5,519 nt of DNA from an uncultured Clostridia bacterium (lineage in GTDB: Bacteria > Bacillota_A > Clostridia > Oscillospirales > Oscillospiraceae). The stretch spans positions 1-5,519 of the forward strand of contig CAMGMW010000097.1 in NCBI GenBank assembly GCA_946059285.1, in the 5' to 3' direction. Positions within the stretch are counted from its first letter, which is position 1, and each line of letters starts with the position of its first letter. Below are positions 1 to 5,462 of this stretch, piece by piece. Both the position numbers and the translations under genes were made by a program. The notes below the pieces were generated by a model, which was given only the letters and a program-made list of their open reading frames with translations, did no database searches and was not told the origin of the DNA.

Positions 1-13
1 AAAACAGCGACAG

Positions 14-52
14 AAAAGGCAAGGTATGAAGTCGACCATACCTTGCCTTTTT
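14..52. terminator. Bidirectional rho-independent terminator
   Basis: An 11-bp perfect stem (GGCAAGGTATG at 18-28 with CATACCTTGCC at 37-47) encloses an 8-nt loop. The stem is flanked by AAAA on the left (14-17) and TTTTT on the right (48-52), so each strand ends in a U-run after the hairpin. It would stop a plus-strand gene entering from the left of the window, and also the minus-strand gene ending at 132. The form is classical, and I infer function from structure alone. Confidence 0.88.
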
Positions 53-82
53 GCACGATGCGCCACAGGGTCTTAGTGCATA

Positions 83-104
83 GATAGAAATGCGATAGAA
101 ATGC
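83..104. repeat. Two tandem copies of an 11-nt unit
   Basis: The unit GATAGAAATGC occurs twice without a gap (83-93 and 94-104), between the terminator and the stop codon of the minus-strand gene. It may be a small slippage duplication in non-coding DNA. No function is apparent. Confidence 0.6.
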
Positions 105-131
105 GCTCTTCTCTGCAAAACGATCCATATA

Positions 132-773
132 TTATCTTGTCCACATATAGTCAGTTGCTTGCAAATAGCAAGTTCCGCTTAATACGCTCTGTAGCTCTTT
201 TTCGCATATAATCGCACATTGATCGATAAATTCATCCAGTAAACTTTCCGTTAGAAAATGTGTATTTCCCGATGGTTTTTCGATAAAATCCCGCTCCATT
301 TCCCGAAGAAACTCATCCAGCCTGAAATCAGCCACTTTACAGATCGGCTCCTTTTCAAAATCCATAGGCTTTATCATTGTATTTTGAAGCAAATATCGTT
401 TCACAATATATGAATTTAAAAGGTGGTAGTCTTGATGTAACATCGCAACTTCTTCTCTGCAGCAAGGCGATTTTATCTTTTTGTCGCGGAAGAATTTTCT
501 GTAAACGGAATCTTCCACCAAGTGCATATAATACCCCAGATATAAATCGTCTGTCTGTATGAGCTGATCATACTGTTCTCTGAATTTATTGAAATCAAAA
601 TACGCCTGATTCTTCTGTAATGACCTACAAATAAAGTGCGTGCTGTCTCTTTCACGGTGCTCTGAATATGCGTCAGGCAGTATGCTCCCCAATAAGAATC
701 TGTTTTTATCTTTCATTCTGGTTTTCTCACAAAGGATTTCTCCCAACAAATAATGGACGGTTCTCTGCGCCAT
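132..773 (-). CDS. Zinc-dependent phospholipase C-like / putative metal-dependent hydrolase, 213 aa
   Basis: The protein has no signal peptide or membrane segment, so it is probably cytoplasmic. Its His/Asp pattern recalls the zinc-dependent phospholipase C family: His7 near the N-terminus, then GSILPDA (29-35, Asp34), STHF (His46) and LGYYMHLVEDSVYRKF (79-94, His84 and Asp88). A further His-rich patch is HQDYH (113-117). In that family such residues bind metal, but the substrate here is unknown and a role in lipid cleavage is not proven. The start is the ATG at 773, because AGGAG lies 9 bases before it; the TTG six bases further upstream has the Shine-Dalgarno only 3 bases away. The gene is visibly AT-richer than its neighbours, which suggests a different history. 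It is followed by the terminator at 14-52 and preceded by the hairpin-array repeat at 839-968. The reading frame is solid; the family call is moderate. Confidence 0.72.
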   Translation of the reverse strand: MAQRTVHYLLGEILCEKTRMKDKNRFLLGSILPDAYSEHRERDSTHFICRSLQKNQAYFDFNKFREQYDQLIQTDDLYLGYYMHLVEDSVYRKFFRDKKIKSPCCREEVAMLHQDYHLLNSYIVKRYLLQNTMIKPMDFEKEPICKVADFRLDEFLREMERDFIEKPSGNTHFLTESLLDEFIDQCAIICEKELQSVLSGTCYLQATDYMWTR

Positions 774-838
774 AGTCAAATTCTCCTACCGTTTGAATTT
801 ATCGTTCTCACAATTCTATTAGAAAAGAATACTGCATG

Positions 839-892
839 AATCATACCGGTTCTTGATAAAAAGCTTTTTATCAAGAACTTATGGGGTGGCTT
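839..892. repeat. Dispersed palindromic repeat, copy 1 (core)
   Basis: A perfect 30-nt palindrome lies at 849-878 (GTTCTTGATAAAAAG and its complement). It is flanked on the left by AATCATACC and on the right by TTATGGGGTGGCTT. The same core with the same flanks, in the same orientation, recurs at 5463-5519. Differences are one base before the palindrome, three extra bases at its centre, and three transitions in the right flank. No U-run follows the palindrome on either strand, so it is not a standard terminator. It may be a MITE/REP-like element or a shared operator or leader element. Confidence 0.8.
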
Positions 893-968
893 CTGCGGCA
901 GTCTGCCGCAAAAGGGCGACGCAAACTGCGGTGCCTTTCTGATAAAATGAAAGTTTTTTATCAGAGAA
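893..968. repeat. Right part of repeat copy 1: three further consecutive hairpins
   Basis: Directly after the palindromic core come three more stem-loops with almost no spacer. The first is TGCGGCA/TGCCGCA at 894-900 and 904-910. The second is a two-step stem, GGC then CGCA paired with TGCG then GCC, at 915-935. The third is a 10-bp stem, TCTGATAAAA/TTTTATCAGA, at 938-947 and 956-965. The last hairpin echoes the TTGATAAAAAG arm of the first, so the element appears to be bounded by related palindromes. No reading frame or transposase is present. Whether copy 2 also has this part cannot be seen, because the window ends there. Confidence 0.6.
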
Positions 969-988
969 TAGTATCAGAATAGATCCAT

Positions 989-1031
989 GAGAGAAAATCC
1001 ACCGAAGACGATTTTCATCTGCGGTGGATTT
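989..1031 (-). terminator. Rho-independent terminator of pta
   Basis: Read on the minus strand, the 10-bp stem AAATCCACCG...CGGTGGATTT (pairing 995-1004 with 1022-1031) begins about 60 bases after the pta stop. It is followed by TTTTCTCTC. The loop of 17 bases is long, but the stem is perfect and position and polarity fit pta. Confidence 0.75.
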
Positions 1032-1091
1032 CTTTCGGTTCTATGAACACCGATGCAGCGCAACGGTCGGCATTTGTATGGAAACAGACGT

Positions 1092-2090
1092 TTACGCCAA
1101 AGCAGCGGTGATAATCGCCATTTTGTAGACCTCATCGGCATTGCAGCCGCGGCTGAGGTCATTGATCGGTGCATTCAAGCCCAACAGGATGGGACCGTAG
1201 GCCTCGTAGCCGCCCAGACGCTGGGCGATCTTGTAGCCGATGTTGCCCGCCTCGATGCAGGGGAAAATGAAGGTGTTCGCATAACCCGCGACCGGAGAGC
1301 CGGGGAACTTAAGCTGACCGACAACGGGAGAGACCGCAGCATCAAACTGCATCTCGCCATCGATGGCAAGCTCGGGGGCAAGTTCCTTTGCCTTTGCGGT
1401 TGCGTCACGGGAGAGCTGTACGGTCGCGCCCTTGCCGGAGCCCTTGGTGGAGAAGCTCAGCATGGCGACTTTCGGATCGATGCCGAAAAGCTGCGCGCAG
1501 CGTGCGGTCTCAATCGCAACCTCTGCCAGCTTCTCCGCAGCGGAAACGGTCACGTTCCCGTCCTTGTCCAGCGTGTCCTCATAGGAAATATTGATGGCAC
1601 AGTCGCCCATGGCGAGCTTCTCCTCGCCGCGAACCAGGATGAAGCAGGAGGAGACCAGATGTGCGCCGGGTTTCGTCTTGACAAGCTGCAGCGCAGGGCG
1701 GACGGTGTCCGCGGTGGAATAGGTTGCGCCGCCGAGCAGCGCATCGGCATAGCCGAGTTTGACGAGCATGGTGCCGAAATAATTGCCCTTTGCCAGCGCG
1801 TCACGGCACTGCTCCGGTGTCATCTTGCCCTTGCGCAGAGCAACCATTTTTTCCACCATTGCGTCCATTTCGGGGTAGGTTGCGGGATCAAGGATCTCCA
1901 AGCCTTCAATGTCAAAGCCGCCCTTTTCCGCGGCGAACCGGACTTCCTCTACATTGCCGATCAGGATCGGGGTCAGGAAGCCGCCCTTCTTCAGGCGGTC
2001 GGCAGCCTCCAAAATACGGGCGTCGGGTCCTTCGGTAAACACGATCTTGCGGGGATTTGCTTTCAGAATATCGATCAAACGGTCAAACAT
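1092..2090 (-). CDS. pta: Phosphate acetyltransferase (EC 2.3.1.8), 332 aa
   Basis: Pta interconverts acetyl-CoA plus phosphate with acetyl-phosphate plus CoA in the cytoplasm. With acetate kinase it forms the acetate/ATP branch of anaerobic fermentation. The length matches the short, single-domain form (about 325-335 residues). Family-typical stretches are FTEGPDARILEAA (18-30), GGATYSTADTVRPALQ (120-135), AMGDCAINIS (160-169), DGEMQFDAAV (244-253), the AGNIGYKIAQRLGG loop (281-294) and GPILLGLNAPINDLSRGC (299-316). The last holds the Ser313-Arg314 pair that matches the active-site Ser/Arg of the archaeal enzyme. Where several Pta proteins have an Asp seven residues after that Ser, this one has Glu320, preceded by Asp319. 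The ATG at 2090 has a strong GGAGG 9 bases upstream (2100-2104). The gene has its own promoter (2155-2184) and terminator (989-1031), so it can be monocistronic. No acetate kinase gene adjoins it in this window. Confidence 0.96.
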   Translation of the reverse strand: MFDRLIDILKANPRKIVFTEGPDARILEAADRLKKGGFLTPILIGNVEEVRFAAEKGGFDIEGLEILDPATYPEMDAMVEKMVALRKGKMTPEQCRDALAKGNYFGTMLVKLGYADALLGGATYSTADTVRPALQLVKTKPGAHLVSSCFILVRGEEKLAMGDCAINISYEDTLDKDGNVTVSAAEKLAEVAIETARCAQLFGIDPKVAMLSFSTKGSGKGATVQLSRDATAKAKELAPELAIDGEMQFDAAVSPVVGQLKFPGSPVAGYANTFIFPCIEAGNIGYKIAQRLGGYEAYGPILLGLNAPINDLSRGCNADEVYKMAIITAALA

Positions 2091-2154
2091 GGGAATCTTC
2101 CTCCATCATATTATTGGACAATACGCAGACTGCACACAGCAGCCCACATTTGAC

Positions 2155-2184
2155 ATTATACATCCGCGGGATGTGGAAAATCAA
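2155..2184 (-). promoter_or_regulatory. Sigma-A-type promoter of pta
   Basis: On the minus strand, TTGATT (2179-2184) and a perfect TATAAT (2155-2160) are separated by 18 bases. Transcription would begin near 2148, giving a leader of about 57 bases before the pta ATG. The -35 and spacer lie in the last codons of the upstream pseudouridine synthase gene, and the -10 box contains that gene's TAA stop. Confidence 0.72.
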
Positions 2185-3049
2185 GGGATATCTCCATCGC
2201 AGAGCAGATTTCCATGGGGTTTTGTGTCATAGGATGGCGAAAGCGGAGGGAAACGGCGCAAAGCTGCTGCCCTTCGATACCGTGCAGCGCGGAAAACGCT
2301 GTGGATTCGGCGCTGCCGTATTGCGGATCACCCAAAATCGGGCAGCCCAGATGCGCGCAGTGTACTCGGAGCTGATGCGTACGTCCCGTCACGGGGTGCA
2401 GCTCCAGCAGGGAAGCCTCTCCCCTGCGCGCCAGCAGCCGGTATTCCGAGCGAGCGGGCTTCCCGTCCGAACGGATGCAGCGGAGCATGCCGGTCGGTGC
2501 GATTCTGGCGATGGGCGCATCGACGATGCCCGTCTCTGACGGCGGGCAGCCGTATACCGCGGCGCGGTATGTCTTCCGGATCTGCCCCGCTTTGGACATT
2601 CCGCACAGCAGTGCGTGGACATGGGCGTTTTTCGCCAGCAGCACCACGCCGAAGGTGTCCCGATCCAGGCGTCCCACAGGATGAACGGCGCACGCCTGCC
2701 CGGTGCGCTGATAGTAGCTCGTCAGGCGATTTGCCAGCGTACCGGTGTTCCGGGTGTGGGAGGGATGCACCGGCATTCCCGCCGGTTTGTCCACCGCCAG
2801 CAGCGCGTCGTCCTCGTACAGAATCTGCAGGGGCGCATCCTCTGCGGGGTAGACCGGGGTCGCCTCGTCCAGACACACGCCGATCAAATCTCCGACCTTG
2901 ACGGGAAAATTCGTATAAACACATTGTCCGTTGACAGAAAAGGCATGATTGTATTTCATCCGCTTCACCAGACCGGAGGAGAGCGCAAGCTCTCCGCGCA
3001 GAAAGCTCAGCAGCTTTCCTTCCCGTTTTGCAATATGGGTCAAATACAT
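2156..3049 (-). CDS. RluA-family RNA pseudouridine synthase, 297 aa
   Basis: Enzymes of this family isomerise uridine to pseudouridine in rRNA or tRNA; the target here cannot be told from sequence. Residues about 9-60 resemble an S4-like RNA-binding segment (KLLSFLRGEL, then VKVGDLIGV). The catalytic domain follows: LAVDKPAGMPVHPS (84-97), the signature GRLDRDTFG (126-134) with catalytic Asp129, KTYRAAV (159-165) and HPVTGRTHQLRVHCAHLG (218-235). In the signature, Phe133 replaces the more usual Ser. Length is normal for the family. The frame stays open upstream to 3211, but that extension has no family sequence and runs into the divergent gene. The best start is the ATG at 3049, with GGAGG 7 bases before it; an ATG at 3055 is too close to that site. 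The gene is divergent from the acetyltransferase and lies 65 bases upstream of pta on the same strand. Confidence 0.93.
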   Translation of the reverse strand: MYLTHIAKREGKLLSFLRGELALSSGLVKRMKYNHAFSVNGQCVYTNFPVKVGDLIGVCLDEATPVYPAEDAPLQILYEDDALLAVDKPAGMPVHPSHTRNTGTLANRLTSYYQRTGQACAVHPVGRLDRDTFGVVLLAKNAHVHALLCGMSKAGQIRKTYRAAVYGCPPSETGIVDAPIARIAPTGMLRCIRSDGKPARSEYRLLARRGEASLLELHPVTGRTHQLRVHCAHLGCPILGDPQYGSAESTAFSALHGIEGQQLCAVSLRFRHPMTQNPMEICSAMEISLDFPHPADV

Positions 3050-3072
3050 CCTCATCCCTCCCTGCCTTCTAC

Positions 3073-3101
3073 ACCTTACCACACCGTTCTTCGGATTGCA
3101 A
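3073..3101 (-). promoter_or_regulatory. Putative promoter of the pseudouridine synthase gene
   Basis: On the minus strand, TTGCAA (3096-3101) is 17 bases from TAAGGT (3073-3078). A TG two bases before the -10 box makes it an extended -10 type. The -10 itself is a weak match, so this is tentative. Transcription would begin near 3066, leaving a leader of under 20 bases that just includes the Shine-Dalgarno. Confidence 0.35.
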
Positions 3102-3120
3102 GGCAGAAATCCCTTGCAGT
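3095..3120. promoter_or_regulatory. Inverted repeat between divergent promoters, operator-like
   Basis: TGCAAGG (3097-3103) and CCTTGCA (3112-3118) form 7-bp arms around an 8-base spacer, with one further matching pair at 3095/3120. Each arm overlaps the -35 box of one of the two outward-facing putative promoters, so a protein bound here could control both genes. No nearby regulator is obviously its partner. Confidence 0.4.
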
Positions 3121-3142
3121 CCCCGATTTTCGCTGGTATACT
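3114..3142 (+). promoter_or_regulatory. Promoter of the GNAT gene, extended -10
   Basis: TGGTATACT at 3134-3142 is an extended -10 box, and TTGCAG (3114-3119) lies exactly 17 bases upstream of TATACT. The -35 is weak, but the extended -10 can compensate. Transcription would start near 3149, about 25 bases before the ATG. Confidence 0.55.
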
Positions 3143-3173
3143 GGGTATTGTTGAAACGGGGGGAAAAACGTAT

Positions 3174-3815
3174 ATGACCGATCTGCCGATTTTTACAGTC
3201 GCCGACGGCATCGCAAGCCTGATTTTACGCCAGATTCCCGCACGAGGCGAAGCATATATTCTGGTGCGGGCCGTATTCGGTACACAAGAGGGTCTGCTGC
3301 GGGAATGCGCAGGGGTTTGCCGTGCAGCCGGAGCGGAGTCGATTTTTGTCGGCGGGACGGGGGACTTTTCCTCCTACCCGGTCTATGCCCGCCTGATGGA
3401 GCGCAGCATTCGCCGGACACTGCTGCCCGCCGCCGATTTGAAAATCCGCCCGGTAACGCCGGAAACGGTATCGCACTGGGCGGCGGTATACCATGAGCGT
3501 TTCAGCGCCGTGCCCGCGGCACAGCTCTGCACGCCGCGGGAACTGCGGGAGCTGCCGGAAAACGGGGAGGCTTTTTTCCTTTCCGATGAACAGACGGAGG
3601 TCGGCATTGGGCGCGTGCGCGGAGACACTGTGCTTGCAATCGCCGCACTGCGCCCGGGCTTCGGCGCAAGGGTGCTGAGTGCCGCGGCGGCGCAGTGCAC
3701 CGCAGACACGGTGCGCCTGCTGTGCGCCATGGAGAATCTCCCCGCAATGAAGCTGTATGACCGGCTGGGTTTTTCCCGCGACGGCATCCGCGAAATCTGG
3801 CACCGTCTTGCTTAA
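3174..3815 (+). CDS. GNAT-family N-acetyltransferase with extra N-terminal region, 213 aa
   Basis: The C-terminal part (about 88-212) fits the GNAT fold, which transfers an acetyl group from CoA to an amine. It shows the opening strand LKIRPVTPETVSHWAAVY (89-106) and a weak acetyl-CoA loop, LRPGFGARVLSAA (159-171), instead of a clear Q/RxxGxG/A. The late motif ENLPAMKLYDRLGF (187-200) has Asn188, Tyr195 and LGF. Residues 1-85 are a separate region I do not recognise. They include a possible alpha/beta stretch, VCRAAGAESIFVGG (48-61). The substrate is unknown. The ATG at 3174 follows GGGGGGA at about 10 bases. The open frame upstream to 2949 lies antisense to the synthase gene and is not used. 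The gene converges on the sensor kinase gene with 12 bases between stops. Confidence 0.82.
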   Translation: MTDLPIFTVADGIASLILRQIPARGEAYILVRAVFGTQEGLLRECAGVCRAAGAESIFVGGTGDFSSYPVYARLMERSIRRTLLPAADLKIRPVTPETVSHWAAVYHERFSAVPAAQLCTPRELRELPENGEAFFLSDEQTEVGIGRVRGDTVLAIAALRPGFGARVLSAAAAQCTADTVRLLCAMENLPAMKLYDRLGFSRDGIREIWHRLA

Positions 3816-3827
3816 GCGGTGTTCCAT

Positions 3828-4760
3828 TCAGGAGGCATACGGTCGGACACCCTCCAAAACGGGGAGCCGCAGTTCAAACCACGCGCCGCATGTCTCCCGG
3901 TTTCCCGCGCTCAGGGTCCCGTGATGGGCGGCGATAATGTCCCTTGCCATGGAAAGCCCAATGCCGTAGCCCGCTTTCGCGGTACTCCCCCGGTGAAACC
4001 GCTCGAAGAGCTCCGGCAGTTCCTCTTTTGGAATACCTGTCCCCTCGTCCTCAACCAGAATCCTGACATTTCTTCCCTCATCCGTGAGGGAAATTTTGAC
4101 TGTTGTTCCGCTTGCGGTGTGTTCCACCGCATTTTTGATCACATTCTCAAGCGCCTGCAAAAGCCAGAAAGCGTCGGCCGACAGCATAGGCATTCCCTCT
4201 TCCGCGATCTCAACGGAAACACCGCGTGAATCGATGATGGGTTGGAGCTGCTCCACAGAAAGCGAAATCAGCTGCCGTAAATCCCGCGGCTCAAAACTCA
4301 TGCGGATCTTTCCCGCTGCCAGCTGGCTGGATTTTAGGATTCGGTCGATCTCCCCGGTCAGGCGCTCCATGCAGTTCTGGCTTTTTTGCAGTGTCTCCCA
4401 CTGCTCCGGTGCAATATGAAGCTGAAGCAGGTCCAGTTGGATCTGAAGCGCAGTCAAGGCATTTTTCATTTGGTGCGCCATGTTTTCCACAAACGCGGTC
4501 ATTTGCGCCTCCCGGCGCAGATCCAGCCGCTGCTGATGGAGCAGTTCTTCCTCCAGCCGCGCAACCTGATTTTCAAGATTGGCAGGCGCGCCCTCGTCCA
4601 GATTCTCTAAAAGCGGCTTCGGATACAACAGGAAGCTCTCGATCTGCTCGGTCAGCGTCTCCATTCGCCGCTGCTGGCGGCGAAGCCTCCATAGCGCATA
4701 AAGTGCGGCAAATGTGCCTGCAAGAGCAATGCTTAAATAGAAGATCTCCATCTCCGTCAC
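3828..4760 (-). CDS. Sensor histidine kinase, single N-terminal membrane segment, 310 aa
   Basis: This is the kinase of a two-component pair; it autophosphorylates on His and passes phosphate to the adjacent regulator. One hydrophobic segment (about 5-25) is followed by basic residues and a probable coiled coil (26-90). No extracellular sensing domain is present, so the signal may come from the membrane, cytoplasm or a partner protein. The H-box is MAHQMKNALTAL (94-105) with His96; the Pro usual after the basic-Thr/Asn step is Ala101. The ATPase domain has the N-box ENVIKNAVEH (205-214), G1 box VEDEGTGI (236-243), F-box LFERFHRG (251-258) and G2 box GYGIGLSMARDI (264-275), all intact. The GTG start at 4760 overlaps the regulator's TGA (GTGA), suggesting translational coupling. 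An ATG at 4751 with GGTGA 5 bases before it is an equally good start, three residues shorter. No transporter gene follows. Confidence 0.93.
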   Translation of the reverse strand: MTEMEIFYLSIALAGTFAALYALWRLRRQQRRMETLTEQIESFLLYPKPLLENLDEGAPANLENQVARLEEELLHQQRLDLRREAQMTAFVENMAHQMKNALTALQIQLDLLQLHIAPEQWETLQKSQNCMERLTGEIDRILKSSQLAAGKIRMSFEPRDLRQLISLSVEQLQPIIDSRGVSVEIAEEGMPMLSADAFWLLQALENVIKNAVEHTASGTTVKISLTDEGRNVRILVEDEGTGIPKEELPELFERFHRGSTAKAGYGIGLSMARDIIAAHHGTLSAGNRETCGAWFELRLPVLEGVRPYAS

Positions 4761-5443
4761 CGTTTCATCGGTACCGCCCAGCGGTAGCCGACGCCTCTCA
4801 CGGTTTCGATATAGGGTTGTCCCTCATACTCCCCCAGTTTTTCCCGCAGGCGGCTAATATTGACGTTCAGCGTATTTTCCTCCACAAAGGCAGCGTCCTT
4901 GTCCCAGACAAGATACAGCAGCTCCTCACGCGTCAGCACCCGCGGGCAGTGCGTCATCAGCGCGTGCGCCAGCTTCCGCTCGGTGGCAGTCAGCTCCAGC
5001 GGCGTATCCGCCTTTTGGATTCGAAGTAAATGCTGATCACAGGTCAATGCTCCGCTCTCGAAGACGCTGCTCTCCTGCCGCCCACTTCGCCGCAGCAGCG
5101 CCCGGATGCGCATAAGCAGCTCCTGCACCCTGAAGGGCTTGGTAACATAGTCGTCCCCACCTGCCTGGAAGCCCCGGATCAGCTCCATTTCGCTGTCGCA
5201 GGCGGTGAGAAAGAGAATCGGGATGTTCTGCTGCGCACGGATTTTTCTGCAAAGCTCATACCCGTTGTCCGTCCCTAGGCGGACATCCAAAACAGCCAAG
5301 CAAACGCTTCCGTTCTGCAGGACCTTCAGAGCAGTCTCACTGTCCGCTGCCACAGAAACACGGTAGCCGCTGTCGGAAAGGAGTTCCTTCAGTCCCTCTG
5401 CCACGCTTTTGTCATCTTCTGCGATCAATATGTGTTCCTGCAT
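4757..5443 (-). CDS. OmpR/PhoB-family response regulator, 228 aa
   Basis: This DNA-binding regulator is first in an operon with the kinase gene, overlapping it by 4 bases. The receiver domain (about 1-118) has the acidic pocket EDD (9-11), phosphoacceptor Asp53 in AVLDVRLG, Thr80 and Lys102 in TKPF, all intact. The winged-helix output domain (about 130-225) includes LTATERKLAHALM (151-163), VLTREELLYLVW (169-180), the recognition-helix region ENTLNVNISRLREKLG (189-204) and the wing IETVRGVGYRW (212-222). The length is normal. The ATG at 5443 has GGGGAG 5 bases upstream. The type resembles regulators of envelope-stress or antibiotic-response pairs, but the target genes are not visible here. 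A palindromic repeat and an extended -10 box lie immediately upstream and may drive or control the operon. Confidence 0.95.
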   Translation of the reverse strand: MQEHILIAEDDKSVAEGLKELLSDSGYRVSVAADSETALKVLQNGSVCLAVLDVRLGTDNGYELCRKIRAQQNIPILFLTACDSEMELIRGFQAGGDDYVTKPFRVQELLMRIRALLRRSGRQESSVFESGALTCDQHLLRIQKADTPLELTATERKLAHALMTHCPRVLTREELLYLVWDKDAAFVEENTLNVNISRLREKLGEYEGQPYIETVRGVGYRWAVPMKR

Positions 5444-5462
5444 GGAATCTCCCCGCTTTCGA

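Noticed and set aside
849..878. Perfect palindrome read as a rho-independent terminator
   Set aside because: No U-run follows the stem on either strand, and the stem itself is AT-rich with no GC base; position upstream of a gene and recurrence at 5473-5505 fit a repeat better.
839..968. Insertion sequence or CRISPR remnant
   Set aside because: No transposase or cas reading frame is present, and the hairpins are not regularly spaced identical repeats with unique spacers.
1053..2153. Long plus-strand open frame of 366 codons
   Set aside because: It lies antisense to pta, whose protein matches its family along the whole length. The frame is a by-product of GC-rich codon use and its translation resembles no family.
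2091..2154. Riboswitch or attenuator in the pta leader
   Set aside because: The leader of about 57 bases is too short and shows no competing hairpins or terminator.
2949..3173. N-terminal extension of the acetyltransferase frame to 2949
   Set aside because: It is antisense to the start of the pseudouridine synthase gene and crosses the extended -10 promoter; the ATG at 3174 has its own ribosome site.
3050..3211. N-terminal extension of the pseudouridine synthase to 3211
   Set aside because: The extra 54 residues have no family similarity, would overlap the divergent gene and its promoter, and the start at 3049 has a clear Shine-Dalgarno.
3225..3827. Minus-strand frame of 200 codons opposite the acetyltransferase
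   Set aside because: It is a shadow frame with low-complexity Arg/Ala/Gly-rich translation, no family motifs and no good ribosome site.
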